NCBI RefSeq assembly: GCF_028289625.1
Contig: NZ_JANQOM010000083.1
Coordinates: forward strand, 1-34,505
From: Winogradskyella sp.
Lineage (GTDB): Bacteria > Bacteroidota > Bacteroidia > Flavobacteriales > Flavobacteriaceae
DNA length: 34,505 nt
Direction of reading: 5' to 3'
Position numbers and translations under genes: made by a program. The notes below the pieces were generated by a model. That model was not told the DNA's origin, ran no database searches, and was given only the letters and a program-made list of their open reading frames with translations. Each line of letters starts with the position of its first letter. Position 1 is the stretch's first letter. Shown piece after piece: positions 24,549-32,973 of this stretch.

Positions 24549-25165
24549 ATAAAATAGAGTTTAACAACATTAACCAAACCGATAAAGAAGAGCAGAATTC
24601 CAGTAACTTTATTGATAATGGTATTGATGTTTGCAAATTTTTGTTTTATGACTAAACTGAATTTACTGTAAAAATATAAAGTGATTAACTTCCCGATATA
24701 AACACCGAAGAAAAATAAAAAGAGTACTGCAAAAGAAGCGTCTACGGTTAAGCTTAACGAATAGCCATTGATAACTCCATAGATTACTAACCAATAAATG
24801 AGTACAGGTGGATTAAGTAGGCCTAATAAAAAACCTGTTGCATATTTTGAGGTCTTAAATCTACGACTATGAGAGTTCTTTTTAGTGGTTTTAAAAAATA
24901 AAAAACCACCGATGGTTAAAAGCAAAAAAGCAATGAGAATCTGTAACCACTGATTAGTGTCAAAAAAATTTCTAACAATCATGTTACAATGCAAAGCGTA
25001 GTAGGATAGTATGACTTCAGCAAACCCTGCAGCCAATGTAATTTTAAATGCTTGTTTAGCATTCTGTTTTAATGTGGTGTTAATAACCGCGATATTAGTA
25101 GCTCCTAAAGGAAGCGCTCCTAGTACAGCTGCTACAATGCCAATGAGTAAGTAAATAAGAATCAT
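24545..25165 (-). CDS. LysE-family transporter
   Basis: The ATG at 25165 gives 206 residues starting MILIYLLIGIVAAVLGALPLG; the frame also has an upstream TTG (25171) that is less likely. Six membrane segments are visible (about 3-23, 38-58, 66-86, 112-132, 142-162, 184-204). The early GALPLGATNIAVI block, with Gly-Pro-type turns, and LLGLLNPPVLIYW in the fourth segment are typical of the LysE/RhtB superfamily of amino-acid exporters. The substrate is not known. It converges on the DUF2797 gene with a 4-bp overlap and no terminator between. Confidence 0.85.
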   Translation of the reverse strand: MILIYLLIGIVAAVLGALPLGATNIAVINTTLKQNAKQAFKITLAAGFAEVILSYYALHCNMIVRNFFDTNQWLQILIAFLLLTIGGFLFFKTTKKNSHSRRFKTSKYATGFLLGLLNPPVLIYWLVIYGVINGYSLSLTVDASFAVLFLFFFGVYIGKLITLYFYSKFSLVIKQKFANINTIINKVTGILLFFIGLVNVVKLYFI

Positions 25166-25244
25166 GAGCAATTAGTGCCCTGTAAAATAGTAACCTTACA
25201 AAGGATGTTAGTTTTCCGTTAAAAATTATTTTGTTTAATGTTTA

Positions 25245-25262
25245 TTGTTTAAATTTAAACAA
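25245..25262. repeat. 18-bp perfect palindrome before a small membrane protein gene
   Basis: TTGTTTAAA (25245-25253) is followed directly by its complement TTTAAACAA (25254-25262). It ends 8 bases before the ATG at 25271. With no spacer it is a poor hairpin but a good dimer-binding site, so it may be an operator over the start region. AT-richness makes chance palindromes more common here. Confidence 0.4.
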
Positions 25263-25270
25263 AAAATAAA

Positions 25271-25522
25271 ATGAGAAAATCCCCCTTCCTTTACATAACC
25301 ATAACAACACTATTACTGATAACTATAACTATAATGTGTGCTATGGATTTTCCTTTTAGTTGGGTGTTTTATCTCACAGTAATTGGACAAATCCTTGTTG
25401 TTGTAATGGTGTATAAAGTTTTGACAGATAACTATAGCACAAACAAAACTTTTGAACATTTTTATGAAGATCGACCTATCGAACCTTTAGATATTAAAGC
25501 TGAAAACGAAAAATTTAGGTAG
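25271..25522 (+). CDS. Small two-segment membrane protein, unknown function
   Basis: This 83-residue protein has two hydrophobic segments (about 6-24 and 29-50) and a polar, acidic C-terminal tail (NKTFEHFYEDRPIEPLDIKAENEKF) that probably faces the cytoplasm. The family was not recognised, but similar small proteins are common in Flavobacteriaceae. It stands alone between a divergent LysE-type gene and a terminator. A palindrome lies just upstream of its start. Confidence 0.7.
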   Translation: MRKSPFLYITITTLLLITITIMCAMDFPFSWVFYLTVIGQILVVVMVYKVLTDNYSTNKTFEHFYEDRPIEPLDIKAENEKFR

Positions 25523-25540
25523 AGCAGATGGTGGGAGCAA

Positions 25541-25567
25541 AAAAGAGCAACACTATGTTGCTCTTTT
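25541..25567. terminator. Bidirectional terminator
   Basis: AAAAGAGCAACA (25541-25552) pairs with TGTTGCTCTTTT (25556-25567) around a 3-base loop, with A- and T-runs on the two sides. It separates the small membrane protein gene (plus) from rpsU (minus) and can serve both. Confidence 0.88.
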
Positions 25568-25592
25568 TTAGTTTATGTAAAAAGATAAGAGA

Positions 25593-25787
25593 TTAGATAT
25601 TTTCTTGGTCTCTTAAACTTTGGATATATTGCGCCTTTTGAATTTCCCTTCTTCTCTTAACAGATGGTTTAGTGAAATAACGAGACTCTCTTAAGTTCTG
25701 CATAATCTGTACATTTCTGTGCTTACGCTTGTAACGCTTAAGAGCTCTTTCTATGTTTTCGCCTTCTTTGATTTCGATTTTAATCAT
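25593..25787 (-). CDS. rpsU: 30S ribosomal protein S21 (bS21)
   Basis: This 64-residue, very basic protein begins MIKIEIKEGENIERALKRYK and carries the central YFTKPSVKRRREIQKA typical of bS21. It lies on the 30S platform near the 3' end of 16S rRNA, where the anti-Shine-Dalgarno sequence is. In Bacteroidota bS21 takes part in hiding that sequence, which fits the scarcity of Shine-Dalgarno sites in this window. It has its own promoter and lies 110 bp downstream of the sigma factor gene. Confidence 0.97.
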   Translation of the reverse strand: MIKIEIKEGENIERALKRYKRKHRNVQIMQNLRESRYFTKPSVKRRREIQKAQYIQSLRDQENI

Positions 25788-25829
25788 CTATCACTAATTT
25801 TTTATTGTCTAATTCTTGCAAATGGTCGG

Positions 25830-25837
25830 CAAATATA
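25830..25837 (-). promoter_or_regulatory. Likely -7 element for rpsU
   Basis: The minus strand reads TATATTTG, an exact TAnnTTTG match, with a leader of about 35 bases to the ATG at 25787. A correctly spaced TTG was not found, so the promoter is half-supported. Confidence 0.5.
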
Positions 25838-25850
25838 CTTCAACTATTTT

Positions 25851-25886
25851 AAAATAAAAAATAAAAATCACACGATAATCGAGATT
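25851..25886 (-). terminator. Weak terminator after the sigma factor gene
   Basis: On the minus strand AATC (25883-25886) and GATT (25866-25869), with an inner CGA/TCG pair, form an interrupted stem, followed by a TTTTATTTTTTATTTT run. The stem is AT-rich and broken, so termination is probably partial. Confidence 0.35.
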
Positions 25887-25897
25887 TAAAGTTTTAT

Positions 25898-26761
25898 CTA
25901 CCCCAAATAAGTCTTTAATATTTTGCTTTTACTGGCATGGCGCAGTCGTCTTATACCTTTTTCCCTTATCTGTCTTACGCGTTCACGAGTTAAATCGTAC
26001 ATACTGCCAATTTCTTCAAGCGTCATAGGTGGCTGGTTTCCGATACCAAAGTTTAAACGAATAACATCACTTTCCTTTTGTGTCAGGGTATCTAAAGCAC
26101 GTTCTATTTCAGTATTTAAAGATGCCTTCATCAAATCCTTATCTGGTCTTGGCGACTCACTTTCGCTAACCACATCATAGAGGCTAAATGTCTCACCATC
26201 TTTTAGTGGAGCATCCATTGACAAATGGCGACCAGAATTTTTAAGCGACTGCTTTACCTCTTTAGTGCTAATATCCAGTTCTCTCGCAATTTCCTCAGCA
26301 TTGGGCGGGCGTTGATGAATCTGTTCTAGATGCGAATAGGTTTTGTTAATCTTATTAATAGTGCCGATTTTATTTAAAGGCAGTCTTACAATTCTAGATT
26401 GTTCGGCCAATGCTTGCAAGATGGCTTGTCTTATCCACCATACAGCATAAGAGATAAATTTAAACCCTCTAGTTTCGTCAAAACGTTTAGCTGCCTTTAC
26501 CAAACCTGCGTTACCTTCATTAATTAAATCAGGAAGTTTTAGCCCTTGATTTTGATATTGTTTTGCAACGGAAACAACGAATCTTAAGTTTGCGGTTGTT
26601 AACTTGTCTAAAGCGTCTTGGTCACCTTGTTTAATGCGTTGTGCCAATTCCACTTCTTCATCTGCGGTTATCAGTGGAATTTTACTAATGTCTTGTAGGT
26701 ATTTGTCTAGGGATTTGTCTTCTCTGTTAGTTACCTGCTTGGTAATCTTAAGCTGCCTCAT
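25898..26761 (-). CDS. rpoD: Primary RNA polymerase sigma factor (RpoD/SigA family)
   Basis: This 287-residue sigma-70 factor directs RNA polymerase to housekeeping promoters. It lacks the acidic region 1.1 of E. coli RpoD, as is normal for Bacteroidota. Region 1.2 is at about 16-48 ([23 protein letters not shown]). Region 2 is at about 57-116 ([24 protein letters not shown] then [11 protein letters not shown]), including the -10-binding helix. Region 3 is at about 130-200, and region 4 at about 220-280 ([12 protein letters not shown], then [18 protein letters not shown]). Sigma factors of this type recognise TTG/TAnnTTTG promoters, the motif seen across this window. The downstream gene is rpsU. 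Confidence 0.96.
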   Translation of the reverse strand: MRQLKITKQVTNREDKSLDKYLQDISKIPLITADEEVELAQRIKQGDQDALDKLTTANLRFVVSVAKQYQNQGLKLPDLINEGNAGLVKAAKRFDETRGFKFISYAVWWIRQAILQALAEQSRIVRLPLNKIGTINKINKTYSHLEQIHQRPPNAEEIARELDISTKEVKQSLKNSGRHLSMDAPLKDGETFSLYDVVSESESPRPDKDLMKASLNTEIERALDTLTQKESDVIRLNFGIGNQPPMTLEEIGSMYDLTRERVRQIREKGIRRLRHASKSKILKTYLG

Positions 26762-26872
26762 GTAGAATTTTTAAATTATGGACATACATTATAACTTAAT
26801 TATTAAGAAAAGCAAGTTAAAGTGAACAATAATTAAAAAAAATAGCAAAAATGAGGAAGTTTTGTGGAAAAA

Positions 26873-29518
26873 TTAGTTGTTTTTGGTCGAATCTTGGGCC
26901 TTTTTCTCTTTTTTCTTCTTTTTTCCTCCAAGAATCCCTCCCAAAACAGAATTTACACCTTCTTTAATAGTATCCTTCGGATCTTTATTGTTTGAAATTG
27001 AATCTGTTTCAGTAGCTTTTGAGTTCCCGCCTAACACTCCTCCTAATAGATCATTGATTTTGTCTTTACCTTCACCTAGTAATTTTTGCTTTTGAATCTC
27101 TACCAATTGCTTTGTCAAATCCGAAACACCACTCGTCAAATCTGTAGAAATATTAGGACTCGAAAAACTTCCATTGATATTTGCGGTAACTGGTATAGAA
27201 ATAGTATTCACATCGTTGTCGTTTATCTGACCAATAAGACGATTTACTTCTCCACCTAGGTATTTTGCTGGTACCTGAAGAACGACATCATATTGCATGT
27301 TATTAGTAAACGTATGCATACCAGAAACTTCAATAGGAATATCTTTATAATTTATAGTGAATGGATTTAGAGATACCTGACCATTTTCAAAACTCAACTT
27401 GGTCTTGATATCGTTTTGCAATTCGTTAAAATCAATAAAGTTTAATTGACTATCGAGTCCAGAAAGTAATGGGCTTTTAGATACATCAATATTAGACGTT
27501 AATACTTCGGCAAGTGCATTGCCAGAAATGGTCGATAAATCAGGTGAGAAATTTTCGTCCAATAGTCCATTTACGTCGATAGTTGAGTTTAATTTTCCTT
27601 GCACTACTTTAGCTATTGGAGCCAAAGCCTTTAACATCTCTAAATCTTTAAATGATTGTGAAATGTCAAATGCTTCCATAGCCAATTGCATATCGAACTT
27701 AGGTTTGGCCTCTTTGGTATTTACATTTCCAGAAATACCAAGCTTACCATTAAAGATATCTGTGGTCATATTTACCAGGTTGGCATTTTGATCTTTGATT
27801 AGCAATTGACCTTTAACATTTTTCAAATTAAGGTTATCATAAATGACCGTTTTGGCATTAGCAGTAATTGAGCAATCCAAAAAGTCAGGAATTTTCAGGG
27901 ACTCTTCATCAGAAGTAGTCTTGTTCGAGGTTTCAGTAGCAGATTCATCTTCAACCATAAAATCTGAAATGGCAAACGTATTAGAATTAACATTAAAACT
28001 GCCTTGTAATTTTTTGTCGCTCAACAAAAAACCTAGTAAATTGTTAATAGTTCCAGTAGCTGAAAAGTCACTTTGTCCGGTTTGAGCGTCAAAACTATTT
28101 AGACTCACCTCTCCAGGTTTAAACGTCATATCCGCGTTATTAATTTGAATAGGATTAACAATATCCTCGGATGAAAATATAAAATCGGAAATTGAAACGC
28201 TACCATTGTTTTTTATACGTTGATACGTGTTGGTTTCAATAGCATCCATATCAAAAGAGGTGTTGAGTTTGCCTTTTAGTATACCGCTTAATTGATTTTC
28301 CAGTTCAATAGGATAAGCTTTAGTAATGTTCGCTAGGTTTAGGACACCATCAAGATTAGCATTGACTAGCATGTTTCCTGTAAGGTTTTTGACATGTGCT
28401 TCGGACTTGAATACATCTTCATCGATTTTAAAATCAAGTCGGTTTAAATCCATATAGGTATCATCAGCATTACCAGTCGTATTTTTTATGGATGCATCGA
28501 TAATGATATTCTCAACACGCTTCGGCAGATCAGGATATTTAAAAGAGGCGTTATCCGAACGCATATTGATATCCAAGGTCGGAATCGTTTCCTCAGAAAC
28601 CAATCCCTTTATAATGCCATTGACCGTAAAGTTGCCTGTGGTGCTTACATTTTCGATATTCTTGGCATATGCCTTTGGGATAACAGCCAGGAAATCTTTA
28701 AAAGAAGATTCAGGATTTTTAAAACTGATATCCAATTGCTGTCCTTCTTCGACCATTTGTATAAAGCCTTCAAACTCTAATGGTAATGCGTTGATATAGC
28801 CCGTATTTTCCTTAAAGGTATATTTGTTTTGCTCCAGGTCCATGCCTAACAGCGCCTTTAATTTTACGATGTTATTGCTCAAATATTCCGTACTGTCAAT
28901 AGACATACTTATTCTGGCTTCTGTATTAGTATCTAATTCAGATTGCTCACCAGAAAAAATGCCTTTACCGCTATGATTAATTTCTGTGGCGTATAAACTG
29001 GTATTGGATGCTTCATCTATATACGTAAACGCACTATTGTTAAGTTCATAATTCTTAATATCAAAACTAAAACCAGAAGACGTACTGTACAGTTTTTCAG
29101 GGGTTTCCGCTTCGTTGCTTTTAACGATATCGTAATTGGCAGTTCCGTTTTTGTTGGTTTTTACAGTAAGAAGCAATTGGTCAGCTATAATTTCATTTAC
29201 CGTTAAGGGTTCTTCAGAACTTTTAAAAAGCTCACCAATAGGCATTTCGAAAGACAATGACTTGGCAGTGGCCAGAGTCTCGCCCTTAAAAGGAGCTCGG
29301 TTGGTGATTTGAAGGTTTTCTACACTAACTTCCGCTCTAGGAAAACTACTGATGAGGCTAAGACTAATATCGTTAAAACTTAAATCTGCATCAAGGTTTT
29401 TATCGGCATAATTCTGAACTATGGCATCTATTTTAGACTCTAAAATGAAAGGAATTGTAATAAGGATAGCGATAAAAAGGAGTAAAAGGATTCCTATGAT
29501 TTTGAAAACTTTCTTCAT
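26873..29518 (-). CDS. AsmA-family (AsmA/TamB-like) envelope protein
   Basis: The ATG at 29518 gives 881 residues starting MKKVFKIIGILLLLFIA; an upstream ATG (29554) would add 12 residues before the membrane anchor and would overlap the promoter. One N-terminal membrane segment (about 5-26) is followed by LESKIDAIVQNYADKNLDADLSF, the usual AsmA start. A long beta-rich periplasmic part follows and includes an AsmA C-terminal domain (about 560-800; LKNVKGQLLIKDQNANL, GKLGISGNVNT). The C-terminus is a low-complexity Gly and Lys tail. Members bridge inner and outer membranes and are thought to move lipids or affect outer-membrane assembly. The role of this paralogue is not known. Confidence 0.9.
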   Translation of the reverse strand: MKKVFKIIGILLLLFIAILITIPFILESKIDAIVQNYADKNLDADLSFNDISLSLISSFPRAEVSVENLQITNRAPFKGETLATAKSLSFEMPIGELFKSSEEPLTVNEIIADQLLLTVKTNKNGTANYDIVKSNEAETPEKLYSTSSGFSFDIKNYELNNSAFTYIDEASNTSLYATEINHSGKGIFSGEQSELDTNTEARISMSIDSTEYLSNNIVKLKALLGMDLEQNKYTFKENTGYINALPLEFEGFIQMVEEGQQLDISFKNPESSFKDFLAVIPKAYAKNIENVSTTGNFTVNGIIKGLVSEETIPTLDINMRSDNASFKYPDLPKRVENIIIDASIKNTTGNADDTYMDLNRLDFKIDEDVFKSEAHVKNLTGNMLVNANLDGVLNLANITKAYPIELENQLSGILKGKLNTSFDMDAIETNTYQRIKNNGSVSISDFIFSSEDIVNPIQINNADMTFKPGEVSLNSFDAQTGQSDFSATGTINNLLGFLLSDKKLQGSFNVNSNTFAISDFMVEDESATETSNKTTSDEESLKIPDFLDCSITANAKTVIYDNLNLKNVKGQLLIKDQNANLVNMTTDIFNGKLGISGNVNTKEAKPKFDMQLAMEAFDISQSFKDLEMLKALAPIAKVVQGKLNSTIDVNGLLDENFSPDLSTISGNALAEVLTSNIDVSKSPLLSGLDSQLNFIDFNELQNDIKTKLSFENGQVSLNPFTINYKDIPIEVSGMHTFTNNMQYDVVLQVPAKYLGGEVNRLIGQINDNDVNTISIPVTANINGSFSSPNISTDLTSGVSDLTKQLVEIQKQKLLGEGKDKINDLLGGVLGGNSKATETDSISNNKDPKDTIKEGVNSVLGGILGGKKKKKEKKAQDSTKNN

Positions 29519-29551
29519 AACGAATGATAATGGCTTATAAGATATTATACG

Positions 29552-29579
29552 CAAAGTTGATAAGAATAGTTGTGCGCAA
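29552..29579 (-). promoter_or_regulatory. Promoter for the AsmA-family gene
   Basis: On the minus strand TTG (29577-29579) is followed after 17 bp by CAACTTTG (29552-29559), 7 of 8 matches to TAnnTTTG. The leader to the ATG at 29518 would be about 28 bases. Confidence 0.5.
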
Positions 29580-29616
29580 GGTAAACTTTAGGAAGATTTT
29601 AATGATTTAATAACAA

Positions 29617-30321
29617 TCAAGTCAAATCAATTTCTTCATTTATTTTTAGCTTAAAACGACGCCTGAAGAAATACACACCCAGATATAGGAATGGTGTGTC
29701 GAAAGCAGCTACTAGGACTTTAAAAAGGAATCCACTAATTAATAGACCTTTAAAACTAGACCATGGCAAAACCTCAAAATAACATAGTAAGCTAATAATA
29801 GAGAATGTATCGACAAATTGAGAAAACCACGTTGAGAAGTTATTTCGTAACCATAGATGCCTACCTTTCGTTAGGCGTTTCCAGAAGTGATAAATTTGAA
29901 TATCCACAAATTGTGCAAATAAATAAGCCAACATGCTAGACCCTACAGCAATTATGGTTTTGCTAAATACAAATTTAAAGGTCTCGTCGTCTAATGGAGA
30001 ATTGCTTAAAGCTGGTACGGAATCGGCAACTATGATAATACCTACTGAAAACAATGATGCAAAAATACCAGCCACAACGACATCATTAGCGCGCTTTTTA
30101 CCGTAGATTTCACTAATTAAGTCCGTTATTAAAAACGTAATAGGATAAGGCAAAATACCAACGGAAATTTCGAAAAGCTTGCTCCCAAAAATTTCCACAT
30201 CGACAGGGTACCAATAAAAAAACTTTTGAAAGATTAAGTTAGAAACTACTAACGAGGTTATAAAAAGCGCACCCAATAAAAGATAGATGCGTAGCGCTAA
30301 AAGCTTGTCTTTAGATGACAT
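29617..30321 (-). CDS. yhhQ: Queuosine precursor transporter, YhhQ family
   Basis: This 234-residue inner-membrane protein of the YhhQ/VUT-1 family has about six membrane segments. It also has the family signature LPYPITFLITDLISEIYGKK (about 57-76) and the later FVDIQIYHFWKR and FSQFVDTFSIISL blocks. YhhQ imports queuosine precursors (preQ0/preQ1) used to modify tRNA anticodons; some homologues may prefer other queuine-like bases. No queuosine synthesis genes are nearby. It is divergent from the folK fusion gene (71-bp gap) and 98 bp upstream of the AsmA-type gene. Confidence 0.9.
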   Translation of the reverse strand: MSSKDKLLALRIYLLLGALFITSLVVSNLIFQKFFYWYPVDVEIFGSKLFEISVGILPYPITFLITDLISEIYGKKRANDVVVAGIFASLFSVGIIIVADSVPALSNSPLDDETFKFVFSKTIIAVGSSMLAYLFAQFVDIQIYHFWKRLTKGRHLWLRNNFSTWFSQFVDTFSIISLLCYFEVLPWSSFKGLLISGFLFKVLVAAFDTPFLYLGVYFFRRRFKLKINEEIDLT

Positions 30322-30392
30322 TGAAAACCGTTGATAAATTGTTGTGGTAAAGATAATCTATTAAAAATTGTTTTGTTTAATTTGCTATTTCC

Positions 30393-31523
30393 ATGGCATC
30401 AACTAAAACCGTTTACATAGCATTAGGAAGCAATAAAGGCAACAAATTGCAGTATTTGCAATTGGCCATTAATACCATTTTTGAGAGGGTAGGCATCATT
30501 CATAAAATTTCTAAAGTGTATAAAACACCTGCTTTGGGTTTTGAGGGCGATGATTTTTTTAATGCTTGCATTAAGATCGATACCGATTTAAAACCAAGGA
30601 AACTACTCAAAACATTAAATGCTATTGAGCTTGATTTAGGAAGAAAAGTTCAAAAAAAAGCTGCTACATACGAATCTAGAGAGATAGATTTGGATATTTT
30701 ATTTTATGATGATGAGGTCATAGAAGAAAAGAATTTAGTTATTCCGCATCCTGAATTGCACAAACGAAAATTTGTATTGCAACCACTTCTAGATATTGCG
30801 AAAGATTTAAAACATTCTAAATTAAACAAGTTGATTTCCGAATTATTGCTAGAATGTGAAGATAACTCTCAAATTGAACCTATAAAAATCTGGTTAAAGA
30901 ACCCAAAGAAGACTTATAATTTCAATAAGTTTAATTTTATAGCCATCGAAGGTAATATAGGAGCAGGCAAGACCAGTTTAGCGACTAAAATAGCTCAAGA
31001 TTTTAATGCTAAATTAATCTTAGAGCGCTTTGCGGATAACCCGTTTTTACCCAAATTTTATAAAGAACCAGAGCGTTATGCATTCACTTTAGAAATGTCT
31101 TTTCTAGCAGACCGTTACCAGCAGATTAGTGATGATTTGTCGCAGTTGGATTTGTTTAAGGATTTTATGGTCAGCGATTATGATGTACATAAATCTTTGG
31201 TATTTTCTAAGGTGACTTTACCAGAAGATGAGTTTAGATTATACCGTAGATTATTTTACCAGGTTTATAAAGACATAGCGCGACCAGATTTGTATGTGTA
31301 TCTCTATCAAAATACAGAACGCCTTCAAGAGAATATTAAAAGTCGAGGCCGAAAATATGAAGCAGAGATACAAGATGAGTACTTGGAAAAAATCAATGCT
31401 GGTTATTTAGAGTTCTTAAAATCCCAAACTGAGCTTAATGTAAAGATTATTGATATTTCAGAACGTGATTTTGTAAAAAAGCGTGAAGATTATTTGTGGA
31501 TTTTGAATGAAATAATTTCATGA
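30393..31523 (+). CDS. folK: Fusion of HPPK (FolK) and deoxynucleoside kinase
   Basis: This 376-residue protein joins two enzymes. Residues 1-165 are 6-hydroxymethyl-7,8-dihydropterin pyrophosphokinase of folate synthesis (YIALGSNKGNK, REIDLDILFYDD at 96-107, and HPELHKRKFVLQPL). Residues 180-376 form a deoxynucleoside kinase of the dCK/dGK type. It has P-loop GNIGAGKT (187-194), an LERFADNPFL lid-side block, EMSFLADRYQQ and a VSDYDVHKS motif. A K/R-rich end resembles the LID region (NIKSRGRKYE). The fusion is known in Flavobacteriaceae, and joins folate and deoxynucleotide salvage, both feeding thymidylate. No frameshift or internal stop is seen, so it is a true fusion. Confidence 0.95.
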   Translation: MASTKTVYIALGSNKGNKLQYLQLAINTIFERVGIIHKISKVYKTPALGFEGDDFFNACIKIDTDLKPRKLLKTLNAIELDLGRKVQKKAATYESREIDLDILFYDDEVIEEKNLVIPHPELHKRKFVLQPLLDIAKDLKHSKLNKLISELLLECEDNSQIEPIKIWLKNPKKTYNFNKFNFIAIEGNIGAGKTSLATKIAQDFNAKLILERFADNPFLPKFYKEPERYAFTLEMSFLADRYQQISDDLSQLDLFKDFMVSDYDVHKSLVFSKVTLPEDEFRLYRRLFYQVYKDIARPDLYVYLYQNTERLQENIKSRGRKYEAEIQDEYLEKINAGYLEFLKSQTELNVKIIDISERDFVKKREDYLWILNEIIS

Positions 31524-31562
31524 TATTTTCTGTAATTCCCATAGAGCGAAGAATGCGATGTG

Positions 31563-31577
31563 CTGAGCCAGTCGAAG
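31563..31577 (+). repeat. REP-like repeat copy 1 (CTGAG-N4-TCGAAG)
   Basis: The core is CTGAG (31563-31567), CCAG, then TCGAAG (31572-31577). It lies between the convergent folK fusion and methyltransferase genes. Copies of the same core occur at 33527 and, inverted, at 33566. It does not form a full hairpin here, so it may be a half-element or degraded copy. Confidence 0.6.
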
Positions 31578-31629
31578 TGATCAATTAGTAATCCCACAGA
31601 ACTATTTCGAGTAAAATGATAGGAGCAAT

Positions 31630-32283
31630 TTATGTTGTATATAGAAAAGTCAAAATACGTCCTTTCTTGTTATCTAAAACAATATCATTCAAAACCCTTT
31701 CTTCTTTAACTTTTAAATTAAAAGGAGCTTTCAATACATCTACACCGCTGCTATATTTTAATCGAATCCCTTGTCCTGAAATGATATCTTTATTAGGGAT
31801 GAATTCGCCATTTGGAATATGTTCGGTAAGGATAATGTATTTATATTTTGATAACTTTTTTACAATTTGGAATACTTCGGCATTTGATAGATGCTGAAGG
31901 ACTTGACGTAAGATAATACAATCTGCATTTGGTAGTTCGTCTTTTGAAATGTCTAAACAATATAACTTTAAATGATTTGCTATAAATTGATTTTTATTTC
32001 TCTCAATAAGAGACGCAACGATATCAATCGCAATGTATGTTTTAGTGAATTGAAATAGTTGCTTACCAATATTAAAATCACCACAACCCAAGTCACAAAC
32101 CGTTAAATTATTTTCGTGAGATTTGAAAAAATCTAGAACAGCCTCAACGTAAGGCTTAACAAAAGTCTCACTGTGTGAGCCATCGCCAGAATAGAAATCA
32201 AATTCTGTACCGCCCCAAAGGTGTTGGTCGTAAATCTGTTCCATAACCGCTTTGGTTGGCCAAGGTAATTTATGTTTTGCCAT
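31630..32283 (-). CDS. Class I SAM-dependent methyltransferase
   Basis: This 217-residue cytoplasmic protein has the S-adenosylmethionine-binding motif I VCDLGCGDFNIG (about 62-73), an acidic end to the second strand (IAIDIV) and a motif near CLDISKDELPNADCII. After them comes the LRQVLQHLSNAEVFQI stretch. The N-terminus is unusual: LWGGTEFDFYSGDGSHS precedes the Rossmann domain. The substrate is not indicated. It lies 12 bp downstream of the small membrane protein gene, probably co-transcribed. Confidence 0.85.
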   Translation of the reverse strand: MAKHKLPWPTKAVMEQIYDQHLWGGTEFDFYSGDGSHSETFVKPYVEAVLDFFKSHENNLTVCDLGCGDFNIGKQLFQFTKTYIAIDIVASLIERNKNQFIANHLKLYCLDISKDELPNADCIILRQVLQHLSNAEVFQIVKKLSKYKYIILTEHIPNGEFIPNKDIISGQGIRLKYSSGVDVLKAPFNLKVKEERVLNDIVLDNKKGRILTFLYTT

Positions 32284-32295
32284 TCAATACAAGAT

Positions 32296-32742
32296 TTAAT
32301 TACGGTCTTTTAAGCGCTCATACAATCGTAAAATTCTGTAAGCAGTCATGAGTGCTATGGGCATTATCACTAAGAGGTATATAATATTCCAATGTAAAAT
32401 TGAAGCCTTAGGACTGCCTAAAAACCCAGTTGCATCAGAACTAAAATTAAAGCTTGCATTACCTGCCAGAATATAGGCAATACCAAACCACATAATAGAT
32501 AAAACAATTATGAAATACATTAAACTTCGTAGTAACTTTCCAAATATTGAATTGCTCGCTTTAAAACCATTATTTAAAGCATAAGTCGCGGTTTGAAGTG
32601 CTATAAAACCAAACCATATCATGAGGTTTCCCGCAGGAATTCCAAATACATTTTTTGTCAATATAGAAGACCCTATTGAAAATAAAATGATAACAACACC
32701 TAGTATTGCTAAGGAAATTGAAAGTGATTTTCTGTTTGTCAT
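32296..32742 (-). CDS. Small four-segment membrane protein, unknown function
   Basis: This 148-residue protein has four hydrophobic segments (about 8-27, 37-55, 69-92, 115-137) and short loops with no catalytic-looking motif. The C-terminal tail is basic (YRILRLYERLKDRN) and probably cytoplasmic. It was not recognised. It precedes the methyltransferase gene by 12 bp. The 231-bp region upstream contains a nested inverted repeat. Confidence 0.7.
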   Translation of the reverse strand: MTNRKSLSISLAILGVVIILFSIGSSILTKNVFGIPAGNLMIWFGFIALQTATYALNNGFKASNSIFGKLLRSLMYFIIVLSIMWFGIAYILAGNASFNFSSDATGFLGSPKASILHWNIIYLLVIMPIALMTAYRILRLYERLKDRN

Positions 32743-32804
32743 TCTAAATAATCTATTCTGCTTTTGAATTTAGCATTGATTTTTAATTTATACACCATTT
32801 CATT

Positions 32805-32911
32805 TTGTCATTCCGAAATGAGTCTCAATAGTTAGCGAGACGATTGAGGAATCTCATAGAATGATTTCAATTATAATTGTTATGAGATTCCTGCTTTTAC
32901 AGGAATGACAA
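32805..32911. repeat. Nested inverted repeat of about 107 bp
   Basis: The outer arms TTGTCATTCC (32805-32814) and GGAATGACAA (32902-32911) match perfectly, as do the inner arms GGAATCTCATA (32848-32858) and TATGAGATTCC (32881-32891). GGAAT and its complement recur in both. This looks like a small non-coding interspersed repeat (MITE- or REP-type element) in the gap between the 32296 gene and the TrmH-family gene. Confidence 0.7.
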
Positions 32912-32973
32912 CTCTCATTAAAGTCTTCCCTTGCGCCTCCGCTAAAGCTATGGTGGCATACGGATGGGAAAAT

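Noticed and set aside
26877..28799. Several plus-strand open frames of 72-103 codons
   Set aside because: All are antisense to the AsmA-family gene, with no start context or recognisable family.
31616..31897. Plus-strand open frame of 93 codons
   Set aside because: It is antisense to the 3' end of the methyltransferase gene, whose motifs are clear.
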